Positions 1-8,923 of a stretch of DNA of 64,000 nt are shown here, piece by piece. The stretch covers positions 1,240,001-1,304,000 of the forward strand of contig MDHJ01000001.1 in NCBI GenBank assembly GCA_002150995.1, given 5' to 3'. The position numbers and the translations under genes are program-made. Position 1 is the first letter of the stretch. Each line of letters opens with the position of its first letter. Below the pieces are notes generated by a model. The model did no database searches. It was given only the letters and a program-made list of their open reading frames with translations, and was not told the DNA's origin. The stretch is from Clavibacter michiganensis. GTDB lineage: Bacteria > Actinomycetota > Actinomycetes > Actinomycetales > Microbacteriaceae.

Positions 1-2
1 GG

Positions 3-1193
3 ACGGCGCCGCGCGACGCGACCTCCTGGGCGCCCGCCTGCCCGCAGGCGCCGATGGCGGAGCTCGACGCCGTGCTCGGGAGCTTCTCCGGGCTCGCCGT
101 CGACGAGGACTGCCTGCGCGTGTCGGTCACGATGCCGCGCGACGCCGGGCCGGACGCCGCGCTGCCCGTGATGGTCTGGATCCACGGCGGCTCGTACGTG
201 TCCGGGGCGGGGGACGTGCCCATCATGGATCCGGCTCCCCTCGTCGCCGAGCAGCGCGTGGTGGTCGTCACGGTCACCTACCGCCTCGGGCTCCTCGGCT
301 ACCTCGGCGACGGGCGGGACCGGCCGGCGAACCTCGGCCTCCTCGACCAGCTGCAGGCGCTCCGCTGGGTCGCGCGCAACATCCGCGCGTTCGGCGGCGA
401 CCCGGACCGCGTGACCGCGTTCGGGCAGTCGGCGGGCGGCGACGCGGTCGCCCACCTCATGGCGGTGCCGGAGGCGGCGGGGCTGTTCCGCCGCGCGATC
501 GTGCAGAGCGCGCCGCTCGGCATCGCGCGCGGACGGCGCCGGATGAACGCGGCCATGGCGCGCGCCACCCGCGGGCTCACGGCGCACATGCCCGTGGCGG
601 ACGTGGTCGCCCGCCAGGCCGAGGCGGAGCGCGCGGCGGCGCCGTTCGGACTCATCGGCGCCATGCCCTTCGGCACCCAGTACGGGCAGGAGCCGCTGCC
701 GCCCGAGTCGCGGCTGGAGGCGGCTTGGGCGCGGGCGGCACCCGGGATCGACCTGCTCATCGGGAACACCGCCGAGGAGGCGCGGCTGTTCCTGCCGGGC
801 ATCCCGTGGCTCGCGCGCCTCACGCGGCTGCCCGTCGTCGGGCCGCTCGTGCGCCGTGCCGCCGTGGCGGCCGTCACGGGGATCGTCTACGGCCGCCCGG
901 GCCGCCGCCTCGCCCGCCGGCACGCGCGGGCCGGCGGCACGGCGCACCGGTACGCGATCCGCTGGGCGGCGCCCGGGAGCCCCTTCGGCGCCGCGCACAC
1001 CGTGGACCTGCCGCTCCTGTTCGGGGACGAGGAGGCGTGGCGCGGCGCCGGGCTCCTCGCGGGTGCGCCGTGGGAGGGGATCCAGCGCGACGCCCGGCGG
1101 GTGCGGCAGGTGTGGGGGGACTTCGCGCGCGGGGAGATCCCGACGCGGCAGCTGATCCCGGGCGTGCTCGAGCTGCGGCGCGTCGCCGGCTGA
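3..1193 (+). CDS. Type B carboxylesterase, 5' end outside window
   Basis: Alpha/beta-hydrolase of the carboxylesterase/lipase type B family, expected to hydrolyse carboxylic esters. The reading frame is open to the left edge and codes family-like sequence before the first visible ATG at 54, so the true start lies upstream and the protein is N-terminally cut by the window. Visible hallmarks are the oxyanion loop WIHGGSYVSG, the nucleophile elbow FGQSAGG with Ser at about residue 143 of the visible part, the acid in NTAEEARLF, and the catalytic His in AAHTVDLPLLFGD, so the triad looks complete. The 396 visible residues are a little short of the usual 480-520. I see no signal peptide because the N-terminus is missing. 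Substrate cannot be inferred. Confidence 0.9.
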   Translation, partial: TAPRDATSWAPACPQAPMAELDAVLGSFSGLAVDEDCLRVSVTMPRDAGPDAALPVMVWIHGGSYVSGAGDVPIMDPAPLVAEQRVVVVTVTYRLGLLGYLGDGRDRPANLGLLDQLQALRWVARNIRAFGGDPDRVTAFGQSAGGDAVAHLMAVPEAAGLFRRAIVQSAPLGIARGRRRMNAAMARATRGLTAHMPVADVVARQAEAERAAAPFGLIGAMPFGTQYGQEPLPPESRLEAAWARAAPGIDLLIGNTAEEARLFLPGIPWLARLTRLPVVGPLVRRAAVAAVTGIVYGRPGRRLARRHARAGGTAHRYAIRWAAPGSPFGAAHTVDLPLLFGDEEAWRGAGLLAGAPWEGIQRDARRVRQVWGDFARGEIPTRQLIPGVLELRRVAG

Positions 1194-1365
1194 GCGGCCT
1201 GTCGTCGGCTGAGCGGCGTCACTCGAGGGGCGGCCGACCGGCACCCGGCCGCCCGGCACCCGCTCGGGGGCCGTGGCGCGGTGCCGCCGCCGGGACCGTC
1301 TCGGGCAGGCTGGGCGGGGTCCGCATCCGGACCCCGCCGACCCCGAGCCGCCCACCAGGAGCCCC

Positions 1366-2148
1366 GTGTCCCCGTCGAAGCCGTCCCGCACCGCCCGCGA
1401 GCGCCGAGGGGCGATGCTCTTCACGGGCGTCCTCATCGCCGTCGTCCTCGTGCTCTCCGCGGTGGCCGCGCTGCGGCCGGGCGCCGTGCCGCTGTGGGCG
1501 TTCCTCGGGCTCACCGGTGCGGGCATCGCCGTGGCGCTCGCCGTCTACGTCGTGCGGAACGGCTGGGTCCGGGTCCTGCTGCTCGTCGGCGTGGTCGGCG
1601 TCGCGGCCGCCCTGAACGCCTCGTCGATGCTCGGGGCGTCGATCCCGTTCGTGGCGGGGGCCTTCGTCGGCGCCCTCCTCTCCCGCGACGAGTGGCCGTG
1701 GCGCCGGAGCCCCGAGGAGCGGTCGCGCGCGAGCCAGCCGCGGCCGCTCGCGAGCATCCGGCCGTGGTCGGGATCCGGCCTGTCGGCGACGCTGGCGGAC
1801 GTGCCCGTCGGGCGGCGCGGGGCGACGGAGACGGGCGTGCTGCTGGTGGCCGGGGACGTGGCGCAGCGCTTCCGCGTCGACGAGCTGCACGCCCTGGCCA
1901 CCGGCCGCGGCGGCATGGCGGAGTCGGTCGACGCGGACCGGCCGGAGGTCCCGGGCGGCACCGTCTGCCTCGTGCGCGTGGACACGGCGTCGCCCGACTC
2001 CCTCGTCGGCGAGGTGCTCGTCGGCCTCCCCGGCGACGCGCTCGCGCTCGTGCCCGTCCGCGATCCCATGCCCGGCCCCGCGGCCGTGCTCACGGGTGCC
2101 GACGCGGCGTCGTTCCGCGCGTGGGCGCTGACGATCCCGGCTCCCTAG
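1366..2148 (+). CDS. Hypothetical membrane protein with soluble C-terminal domain
   Basis: I do not recognise the family. The chosen start is the GTG at 1366, preceded closely by AGGAG; an internal ATG at 1414 would remove a short basic leader. From there the 260-residue protein has about four hydrophobic segments in residues 17-105 (LFTGVLIAVVLVLSAVAAL, WAFLGLTGAGIAVALAVYVV, VLLLVGVVGVAAAL, PFVAGAFVGALL). A hydrophilic linker and a roughly 130-residue cytoplasmic-looking domain with no motif I know follow. It stands alone between the esterase and a convergent acetyltransferase gene. The 172 bp before it hold no clear promoter. Function unknown. Confidence 0.7.
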   Translation: MSPSKPSRTARERRGAMLFTGVLIAVVLVLSAVAALRPGAVPLWAFLGLTGAGIAVALAVYVVRNGWVRVLLLVGVVGVAAALNASSMLGASIPFVAGAFVGALLSRDEWPWRRSPEERSRASQPRPLASIRPWSGSGLSATLADVPVGRRGATETGVLLVAGDVAQRFRVDELHALATGRGGMAESVDADRPEVPGGTVCLVRVDTASPDSLVGEVLVGLPGDALALVPVRDPMPGPAAVLTGADAASFRAWALTIPAP

Positions 2149-2206
2149 GCGGATCGGGGCGCCGGCGCCGTCGCCCATGAGCGCGTCGGCGTCGGTGCGA
2201 TCCACC

Positions 2207-2773
2207 TCACGCGAGGACCGGCCAGGGCCGCGGCGACCGGTCGTCCGTCGCGAGGAGGCCGGCCAGCCAGTCGTCCTCGCGGCCGTCGCGGCCGAGGGCC
2301 CCGAGCCGGGCGACGCCCTCGAAGCGGAAGCCGAGGGCGCGGGCGACGGCGGCGGATCCCGCGTTCCCGGCGTAGGCCCGCCAGCCGATGCGCGCCAGGC
2401 CGAGGCCCGGCATCCTGTCGAACCCGTGGTCGACGACGGCGGCGGCTGCCTCCCGCATGAGCCCGCGACCGCGTGCCCCGGGCGCGAGCCAGTACCCGAT
2501 CTCCGCGGCGCCGTCCGCGACGTCGTGCAGGCCGACCGTGCCGACGAGCGCGTCGCCCTCGACCACGGCCCACGTGAGGCGGTCGCCGGCGGCCCAGCCG
2601 TCGGCGCAGAGGCCGGTGACGTACGCGACCGCGTCGTCGCGGCCGTACGGCACGGGGACGGGGACGAAGCGCTGGATCGCGGGATCCCGGCAGGCGGCCA
2701 CGATCGCGTCGACGTCGCCCACGACGGGCGGGCGGAGCGTCAGGCGCGGCGTGCGGAGGGTGACGGGATCCAT
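2207..2773 (-). CDS. GNAT N-acetyltransferase, RimJ/RimL-like
   Basis: A 188-residue GNAT-fold acetyltransferase of the RimJ/RimL type, which moves an acetyl group from acetyl-CoA to an amine. The opening TLRTPRLTLRPPVVGDVDAI is typical of this branch. The acetyl-CoA loop is visible as LAPGARGRGLMREAAAAV (R/Q-x-x-G-x-G/A type), followed by NAGSAAVARALGFRFEG. The start codon at 2773 lies 6 nt after a TAGCGT hexamer, which suggests a leaderless transcript. A terminator hairpin at 2827-2866 separates it from the helicase gene upstream. The acceptor (ribosomal protein N-terminus, antibiotic or polyamine) cannot be decided. Confidence 0.88.
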   Translation of the reverse strand: MDPVTLRTPRLTLRPPVVGDVDAIVAACRDPAIQRFVPVPVPYGRDDAVAYVTGLCADGWAAGDRLTWAVVEGDALVGTVGLHDVADGAAEIGYWLAPGARGRGLMREAAAAVVDHGFDRMPGLGLARIGWRAYAGNAGSAAVARALGFRFEGVARLGALGRDGREDDWLAGLLATDDRSPRPWPVLA

Positions 2774-2779
2774 CGGCCC

Positions 2780-2785
2780 ACGCTA
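2780..2785 (-). promoter_or_regulatory. Putative leaderless -10 box of the GNAT gene
   Basis: On the minus strand TAGCGT is followed by six bases (gggccg) and the ATG. A TANNNT hexamer ending 6-7 nt before the start codon is the known actinobacterial signature of leaderless mRNA. Seen in sequence; activity is inferred. Confidence 0.55.
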
Positions 2786-2826
2786 CCGGCCGGGATCGGG
2801 GATGGCGGCAGGGCCGCCCGCGACGT

Positions 2827-2866
2827 GACGACGGCCCGCCCCCATGCGCGGGGACGGGCCGTCGTC
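2827..2866 (-). terminator. GC hairpin after the DEAD-box helicase gene
   Basis: GACGACGGCCCG pairs with CGGGCCGTCGTC around a short loop, and a further four G:C pairs form across a one-base bulge. It lies 35 bp after the helicase stop codon and before the GNAT gene on the same strand. No T tract follows, which is common in GC-rich actinobacteria. Confidence 0.7.
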
Positions 2867-2901
2867 GGCGTCGCGGAAGCGTCGCGAGGAGGCTCCGCGG
2901 A

Positions 2902-4661
2902 TCAGTCGCGGGGCTTGCGCCCGCGGCGCTCCGGCGCCGCGCCGCGCTCGGCGGCACGGGGGCCGCCGCGGTCGGGGCGGATGTCGATCGGCCGGCCGTT
3001 GATCTGCGTGCTCGACAGGCGGTCGAGCCGGTCCTGGTCGAGGCCGGCGGGCAGCTCGACGAGCGAGAAGTCCGGACGGATGTCGATGTGCCCGAAGTCC
3101 TCGCGGCTGAAGCCGCCCTCGTTGGCGAGCGCGCCGACGATCTGGCGCGGCTCCACCCGGTGACGGCGACCGACGTCGATGCGGTAGGTGGCCATGTTCC
3201 CGCTGCCGCGCGCGGGGCGGGGCGGCGCTCGCCGCGGTCGTCGCCGTCGCGGGACGGGCGGTCGTCGCGGCGCTCGCGCTCGACGCGCGGGGGGCGCAGG
3301 TCGTCGGCGGAGAGGAGGAGCGGCGTGTCGCCCTGCGCCACGATGGCGAGGGCCGCCGCCACGTCGGACTCGACGACGTCGTGGTGGTTCACGTAGTGGC
3401 CGACGATGTCGCGGAACGCGTCGAGGCGCTCGCGGTCGTCCAGCGCCGCCGTGATGGCGTCGTCGAAGCGGGTGAGGCGCGTGACGTTCACGTCCTCCGC
3501 GCTCGGCATGCGCATCTCGGTGAGCGGCTGGCGGGTGGCCTTCTCGATGGCGGTGAGGAGGCGGCGCTCGCGCGGCGTGACGAAGCTGATGGCCGCGCCG
3601 CTGCGCCCGGCGCGACCCGTGCGGCCGATGCGGTGCACGTACGACTCGGTGTCGATCGGGATGTCGTAGTTGACGACGTGGCTGATCCGCTCCACGTCGA
3701 GGCCGCGGGCCGCGACGTCCGTGGCGACGAGGATGTCGAGCTTGCCGGACTTCAGCTGCTCGACCGTGCGCTCGCGCTGCGCCTGCGCGACGTCGCCCGA
3801 GATCGCGGCGGCCGCGTACCCGCGGGCGCGGAGCTTCTCGGCGAGCGTCTCCGTCTCGTTCTTGGTGCGGACGAACACGATCATGCCCTCGAAGTTCTCG
3901 ACCTCGAGGATGCGGGTGAGGGCGTCCACCTTCTGGGGGTACGACACCATGAGGTACCGCTGCGTGGTGTTCGCGGAGGTCGTGGTCTTGTTCCTGACCG
4001 TGATCTCCTCGGGGTCCTGCAGGTACTTGCCCGAGATGCGGCGGATCTGCGCGGGCATCGTGGCCGAGAACAGCGCGATCTGCTTCGACTTGGGCGTGTC
4101 CGCGAGGATCGTCTCGACGTCCTCCGCGAAGCCCATCTTCAGCATCTCGTCGGCCTCGTCGAGCACCAGGAACTTCAGCTGCGACAGGTCGAGGGTGCCC
4201 TTGTCGAGGTGGTCCATGATGCGGCCGGGGGTGCCGACGACCACGTGCACGCCGCGGCGGAGCGCCGACAGCTGCACGCCGTAGCCCTGGCCGCCGTAGA
4301 CGGGCAGCACGTGCACGCCGCGCATGCCGGACGCGTAGCGCTCGAAGGCCTCGCACACCTGGAGCGCCAGCTCGCGCGTGGGCGCCAGCACGAGGGCCTG
4401 CGGCGTCTTCTGCGCGACGTCGAGGTTGGAGAGGATCGGCAGCGCGAACGCGGCCGTCTTGCCGGTGCCGGTCTGCGCGACGCCGAGGACGTCGCGGCCG
4501 GAGAGGAGGGAGGGGATCGTGGCGGCCTGGATGGCCGAGGGGGTCTCGTAGCCGACGTCCTTGAGTGCCTTGAGCACCTGGTCGGAGAGGCCGAGGTCGC
4601 TGAAGGTCGTGCGGGGGGCGGCGTCCGCGTCGGGGGTGGATGCGGTGTCGTCAGTGCTCAT
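2902..4661 (-). CDS. deaD: DEAD-box ATP-dependent RNA helicase, DeaD/CsdA type, frameshifted
   Basis: RNA helicase of about 586 residues if one base is restored. Visible motifs in order are the Q motif (GYETPSAIQAATIP), Walker A AQTGTGKTA, PTRELALQ, the DEAD box VLDEADEML, SAT, VATDVAARGLD and the arginine-finger region HRIGRTGRAG. The C-terminal DbpA-like RNA-binding domain (YRIDVGRRHRVEPRQIVGAL ... FSLVELPAGL) lies in the next reading frame, joined near 3200-3230 in a run of C and G. A single missing base explains this exactly. Without it the protein would read into unrelated sequence as far as 2145. Such helicases help ribosome assembly and mRNA turnover, especially in the cold. The start codon follows TACCGT by 6 nt, so the mRNA is probably leaderless. 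Confidence 0.88.
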
Positions 4662-4667
4662 GCCTCA

Positions 4668-4673
4668 ACGGTA
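4668..4673 (-). promoter_or_regulatory. Putative leaderless -10 box of the helicase gene
   Basis: Minus strand TACCGT, six bases (tgaggc), then the helicase ATG at 4661. It matches the TANNNT-N6-ATG spacing seen at about a dozen other starts in the window. Confidence 0.55.
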
Positions 4674-4786
4674 GGGGGTCGGGGACGATCCGCACCCCAC
4701 GGCGGGCGCATCCGGGACGCACGGGGCGGGGACGGCGGGACGGGGCGGGCGGAGCGGTGCCGGGCCGGATCGCGTCAGGATGGACC

Positions 4787-5584
4787 GTGCCCTTCACCGT
4801 CAGCCACGCCGTCGTCGCGCTGCCCGCCGTCCGCGGGCCGCTCCCCGCGGCGGCCGTCGCGGCCGGCGCGATGGCCCCGGACGTGCCGCTCTTCCTGCCC
4901 GTCGGCCTCGACTACGCGGCGACGCACGCCTTCCCGAGCCTGTTCGCGACCGCGCTCCCGGCGGCGGGCGTGCTGCTCGGGGTCTGGCTGCTCCTGCTGC
5001 GGCCGGCCGCCGACGCGCTGCTGGCCGCCCGCATCGCGTCGCGCCTGCCGCGCGCGTGGGCGCGGCTATCCCGGCCGACCGTCCGCGGCGCGCTCCTCGC
5101 CCTGGCCGCGCTCCTCGTCGGGGTGCTGACGCACGTCGCCTGGGACGCGTTCACGCACGCCGGGCGCCTCGGCACCGAGCTCCTGCCGGCGCTCGCGGAG
5201 CAGTGGGGCCCGCTGCCCGGGTTCCGGTGGATCCAGTACGCCTCCTCGATCGGCGGGATGGTCGTGCTCGTGGTCGCGGGGATCCGCTGGCTGCGGCGCA
5301 CCGAGCCGTGCACCGCGCCGCGCGCCGGCGCCCGCCCGGGGGAGCGGGCGCTGCGCCGGGCGCTCGCCGCGACCCTGGCGCTGATCGGCCTCGCCGCGGT
5401 GCTCGTGCCCGTCGTCGTCGAGGGCGTGCCGCGCGACGTCGACGCGCTGCGGGGCGTCGTGTTCGCCGCCATCACGCGCGGCGGGGCGGCCGCGGCCGTC
5501 GCCGTGCTGCTGGCGGCGCTCGCGGTGCGCCTCGTCCGCGGACGCGCCGGACGCCCGGCGGCGACCGCACCCGCAGCCCCCTGA
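4787..5584 (+). CDS. DUF4184 family integral membrane protein
   Basis: The GTG at 4787 starts a 265-residue protein beginning VPFTVSHAVVALP, the characteristic opening of DUF4184 proteins, followed by MAPDVPLFL. Hydrophobic segments occur near residues 45-70, 100-125, 155-175, 190-215 and 225-250, so it is a multi-pass membrane protein. A conserved-looking HVAWDAFTH motif resembles the metal-site motif of the metal-dependent hydrolase/YdjM-like branch. Biochemical role unknown. A CAGGAT hexamer ends 5 nt before the start, weakly compatible with leaderless expression. It stands divergent from the helicase gene. Confidence 0.82.
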   Translation: MPFTVSHAVVALPAVRGPLPAAAVAAGAMAPDVPLFLPVGLDYAATHAFPSLFATALPAAGVLLGVWLLLLRPAADALLAARIASRLPRAWARLSRPTVRGALLALAALLVGVLTHVAWDAFTHAGRLGTELLPALAEQWGPLPGFRWIQYASSIGGMVVLVVAGIRWLRRTEPCTAPRAGARPGERALRRALAATLALIGLAAVLVPVVVEGVPRDVDALRGVVFAAITRGGAAAAVAVLLAALAVRLVRGRAGRPAATAPAAP

Positions 5585-5640
5585 CCGCCCACGCGCGGGC
5601 AGGGCTGGCCGCGGCCCGCCCGGACCGTCACACTGGCGGC

Positions 5641-6072
5641 ATGGCCGCAGCGAAGACGATGCCCACCGACCAGGACGTCGCCGCGTTCCTCGACGCCGCG
5701 ACGCCTCCGCGCCGCCGCGCCGACGGGATCCGGCTCGCCGAGGTGTTCGGGGAGGTGACGGGCGTCGACCCGGTGATGTGGGGACCCTCGATGGTCGGCT
5801 ACGGCAGCTTCCGCTTCGTCTCCGCCCGGGATCCGCGCACGCGCGGGACCTGGCCGCGCACCGCCTTCTCGCCGCGGAAGGCGCAGCTCTCCCTCTACGG
5901 CCTGAAGGACCTGCCCGCGGGCGCGGCCCTCCTCCCGTCGCTCGGCACCTTCACCGAGGGCGCCGGCTGCGTGTACGTGCGCACCCTCGACCACGTGGAC
6001 CTCGACGTGCTGCGCCGGCTCGTCGCGATCGCCTGGGCGCGCCCGGACGACCCGGAGCCGGGCGCGCGCTGA
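5641..6072 (+). CDS. DUF1801 domain protein (YdhG-like)
   Basis: Small soluble protein of 143 residues with the DUF1801 signature: MWGPSMVGYGSFRF near residues 45-58, then FSPRKAQLSLYGL and the C-terminal segment LDVLRRLVAIAW. The fold is shared with frataxin-like/iron-chaperone-annotated proteins, but the true role is unclear. A CACACT hexamer ends 6 nt before the ATG, suggesting a leaderless transcript of its own rather than read-through from the DUF4184 gene 56 bp upstream. A second, divergent DUF1801-like protein lies at 41309-41752. Confidence 0.82.
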   Translation: MAAAKTMPTDQDVAAFLDAATPPRRRADGIRLAEVFGEVTGVDPVMWGPSMVGYGSFRFVSARDPRTRGTWPRTAFSPRKAQLSLYGLKDLPAGAALLPSLGTFTEGAGCVYVRTLDHVDLDVLRRLVAIAWARPDDPEPGAR

Positions 6073-6132
6073 TCCCGACCGGTGCGCTGAGCCCGACCGG
6101 CGCGCCGAGCCCGACGCGCGGCACGGCCGCCC

Positions 6133-7164
6133 TCACCCGTCGACGTGGGCGTCCAGCCCCATGGGCACGAACGAGCTCCACCGTCCCTCGTCGTCGAAGA
6201 GGTGTCCGGTGCGCTTCGCGACGCGCGGTACCACCCAACGGTCCACGATGCGCAGGTTCTGGAAGACCCGGGTGAGCTTGCTCTCGATGTCGTCGAGCTC
6301 CTCGAGGTTCCGGAGCCACAGCGACGCGACGAGGTTCGCCTGCCCGGTGACGGAGGCGCACATGCGCAGCTGCGGGAACAGCCGGAGGGCCGCCGCGACC
6401 TTCTCCATCTCGGCCTGCGCGACGCTCAGCCAGATCATGGCCGAGCTCTCCCAGCCGAGCAGGTTGTAGGCGAAGTCGATGCGCCACCCCACCCAGCCGG
6501 CCGCGAGGAGCGTGTCGATGCCGCGCGACACCGACGCGAGCGACTTGCCCACGCGCTGCTGCACGGAGGACACCGGCCGCCGCACGTCGTCGGTGAGCGC
6601 CTCGATGAGGTCGAGGTACGCCTGCGTGGGCGTCGCGCGACGGGGGTTCTGCGGCAGCGTCGCCTCGACCGCCCGGGCCTGCGCCGCCGTGAGGGCGGGT
6701 ACGCGGTAGCTCGACCCCTCCTGGAAGAAGCGGCGGACGTGGTGGGTGCGCGTGCCGGCGATGCCCGGCACCGAGCTGCCGAGCTCGTCGACGAGCCGGT
6801 CGATGGCGAGGAGGTCGGCCGCCGAGAGGGTGAGGTAGAGGTCCCGGGAACCGCTCGTGCAGTGGACGCTCGTGATCTGCCGGCGGCCCGAGACCGCCCG
6901 GATGACGTCCTCGCGGTGGCCCGGACGGCACATGACCTCGACGAGCGCCGTGCGGCGGGGGAGCGCGAGCCCCTCGGTCGCGCCCGCGCTCGGCGGCTCC
7001 AGGTAGAAGCACGTGGACCACACGACCCGGTCGTCCCTAAGGCGCTGCCAGCGCCTCGAGAGGGTCGACGCGTCGACCTGCAGGATCCCGCTCAGCTGGG
7101 CCCACGAGATGCGCGGGCTGATCTGCACGGCGTTAATGAGCTGGAAATCCAAGGGGTCGGCCAT
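6133..7164 (-). CDS. Lrp/AsnC family regulator with duplicated architecture
   Basis: A 343-residue regulator about twice the size of a normal Lrp protein. The first half has an AsnC-type helix-turn-helix (residues 1-50, DFQLINAVQISPRISWAQLS) and a ligand-binding-like segment. A second helix-turn-helix follows near residues 178-230 (AYLDLIEALTDDVRRPVSSV), then a second ligand-like domain. The start at 7164 was chosen because the domain begins immediately there. It is divergent from the peptide transporter operon starting at 7359, so the simplest inference is that it controls that operon in response to an amino acid or peptide. A perfect 12-bp palindrome at 7177-7188 lies just upstream. Confidence 0.85.
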   Translation of the reverse strand: MADPLDFQLINAVQISPRISWAQLSGILQVDASTLSRRWQRLRDDRVVWSTCFYLEPPSAGATEGLALPRRTALVEVMCRPGHREDVIRAVSGRRQITSVHCTSGSRDLYLTLSAADLLAIDRLVDELGSSVPGIAGTRTHHVRRFFQEGSSYRVPALTAAQARAVEATLPQNPRRATPTQAYLDLIEALTDDVRRPVSSVQQRVGKSLASVSRGIDTLLAAGWVGWRIDFAYNLLGWESSAMIWLSVAQAEMEKVAAALRLFPQLRMCASVTGQANLVASLWLRNLEELDDIESKLTRVFQNLRIVDRWVVPRVAKRTGHLFDDEGRWSSFVPMGLDAHVDG

Positions 7165-7176
7165 GGCATGAATCTG

Positions 7177-7188
7177 GCATCCGGATGC
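7177..7188. promoter_or_regulatory. Palindrome GCATCCGGATGC, candidate regulator operator
   Basis: A perfect 12-bp palindrome sits 13 bp upstream of the Lrp-like start codon and about 170 bp upstream of the peptide-binding protein gene. The surrounding 40 bp are more AT-rich than the rest of the region. Position and symmetry suit an autoregulatory site; binding is inference. Confidence 0.35.
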
Positions 7189-7358
7189 GCGAGGTGTCAA
7201 GAATCCTGCCGATGCGTGCCTCGAAGGCGAAGGAGCAGGCGCGCCAGGCGCAGCATCGTCACATCGCGCCGCACGGCGCGGACCGGTGGCGCATCCGTCG
7301 CCCCGGCGGCGACGACGCCCCTCTCCCCATCCGCAGCACCCGCCCCACCGGAGGACCG

Positions 7359-8909
7359 ATGCCCGCACCACGCCACCTCGCCGCCACCTCGCTGGCCGCC
7401 CTCGCCGCCCTCTCGCTCACCGCGTGCGCCTCGGGAGGGGCGGGCAGCGCGGGCGACAGCATCAACGCGACGCTCGGCACCGACCCCGGCGGCTTCGACC
7501 CCGCCCTCGCCCGGGCCGCCGACGACTACGTCGTCGACCGCATGCTCTTCGACACGCTGCTCCGCAAGGACGACGGCAACGTCCTCGTCGGCGGCCTCGC
7601 CACCGACTGGGAGGCCGCCAGCGCCTCCGACTACACCTTCACCATCCGCGACGACGCCAGCTGCGCCGACGGGACGCCCATCACGCCGACGGTGGTCGCG
7701 GACTCGCTCACGCGCTTCGCCGATCCCGTCACCGCCTCCACCGGGCGCACCCTCGCGCTCGGGGGAGCATCCGCCGAGATCACCCCCGACGACGCCGCGG
7801 GCACGGTGCACGTCGCGCTGTCGGAGGACTGGGCCGACTTCCTCACCGGCATGACGCTGCCGCACTCGGGCATCGTGTGCCCCGCGGGGCTCGCCGACCC
7901 GGAGGGGCTCCTCGCCGGCACGGTGCCCGGCGCGTTCTCCGGGCCGTACGCGCTGACCGCGTCGCAGCCCGCCGTCTCCTACGAGATGACCCTCCGCGAC
8001 GACTACGACGCGTGGCCCGCCTTCGCGGATCCGCTCGAGGGGACGCCGGCGACGACCGTGACCTTCACGCCCATCGCCGACCCCGCCACTCTCGCGACCC
8101 AGCTGCTGTCCCGCGGGGTGGACGTCGCGAGCTTCAGCGGCGAGGAGGTCGAGCGGTTCGACGGCGACGACGCGTTCACGCCGACGCAGGTCACGGGCCT
8201 CACGTCGTACCTCCTGTTCAACCAGCGCGAGGGATCGCCGTTCGCCGGCCGCCCGGACCTCCGGCGAGCCGTCGCGCAGGCCGTGGACGGCGTGGCCCTC
8301 ACCGACGTCCTCACCGACGGGCGCGGCGAGCGCATCGCCTCGGTCAGCTCCGACGCGGTCTCCTGCGTCAGCACCGACGACGGCCTCCTCGTCCCCGAGG
8401 ACCCGGAGGCGGCGTCCGCGGCGCTCGCGGGCGTCCCCATCCGCCTCGTCGGCACCCAGCTGTTCGGCGTCGGCAACGAGTACATCGCCGAGGTGCTCCG
8501 CGCGGCGGGCGCCGACGTCTCCTACGACGAGCTGGACAACGCCAACTGGTCGACCACGACGGGCTCGCCCACGGGCTGGGACGTGACGCTGCAGGGCGAC
8601 ATCAACCTCATGGGCACGCTCACCTCGTCGCTGCTCCGCGTCATGGGCCCGAGCCAGGAGGACGGCGGCCGCAACAAGACGGGCGTCGTCGACGACGCGG
8701 GCTACGCCGCGCTGACCGAGGCCATGGCGGTCGTCGACCCCGAGGAGCGGTGCGGGCCCATGCAGGCCGCGCAGGCGTCCGTGCTGGAGACCGTGTCCGC
8801 CGCGCCGCTCGCGGCCGTGCCGACCACGGTCGTGACGGCCGAGGGCATCAGCATCCGCGCCTTCGACGACTACATCGACCCGTCCACCATGCGCGTCGTC
8901 GCCGAGTGA
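7359..8909 (+). CDS. Peptide/nickel ABC transporter substrate-binding lipoprotein
   Basis: Extracellular solute-binding protein of family 5 (516 residues), anchored as a lipoprotein. The signal sequence ends in the lipobox LSLTAC at residues 21-26. The body shows the family's usual order: GTDPGGFDPALA, DYTFTIRDDASCADGTPIT, SGPYAL and the hinge-region LLFNQREGSPFAGRPDLRRAVAQAVD. The ATG at 7359 follows a GGAGGA site by about 4 nt. It is the first gene of an operon with permeases, ATPases and two peptidase-like hydrolases, which favours peptide or amino-acid-derivative uptake over nickel. Confidence 0.88.
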   Translation: MPAPRHLAATSLAALAALSLTACASGGAGSAGDSINATLGTDPGGFDPALARAADDYVVDRMLFDTLLRKDDGNVLVGGLATDWEAASASDYTFTIRDDASCADGTPITPTVVADSLTRFADPVTASTGRTLALGGASAEITPDDAAGTVHVALSEDWADFLTGMTLPHSGIVCPAGLADPEGLLAGTVPGAFSGPYALTASQPAVSYEMTLRDDYDAWPAFADPLEGTPATTVTFTPIADPATLATQLLSRGVDVASFSGEEVERFDGDDAFTPTQVTGLTSYLLFNQREGSPFAGRPDLRRAVAQAVDGVALTDVLTDGRGERIASVSSDAVSCVSTDDGLLVPEDPEAASAALAGVPIRLVGTQLFGVGNEYIAEVLRAAGADVSYDELDNANWSTTTGSPTGWDVTLQGDINLMGTLTSSLLRVMGPSQEDGGRNKTGVVDDAGYAALTEAMAVVDPEERCGPMQAAQASVLETVSAAPLAAVPTTVVTAEGISIRAFDDYIDPSTMRVVAE

Positions 8910-8923
8910 CCCGGGGATCCTCG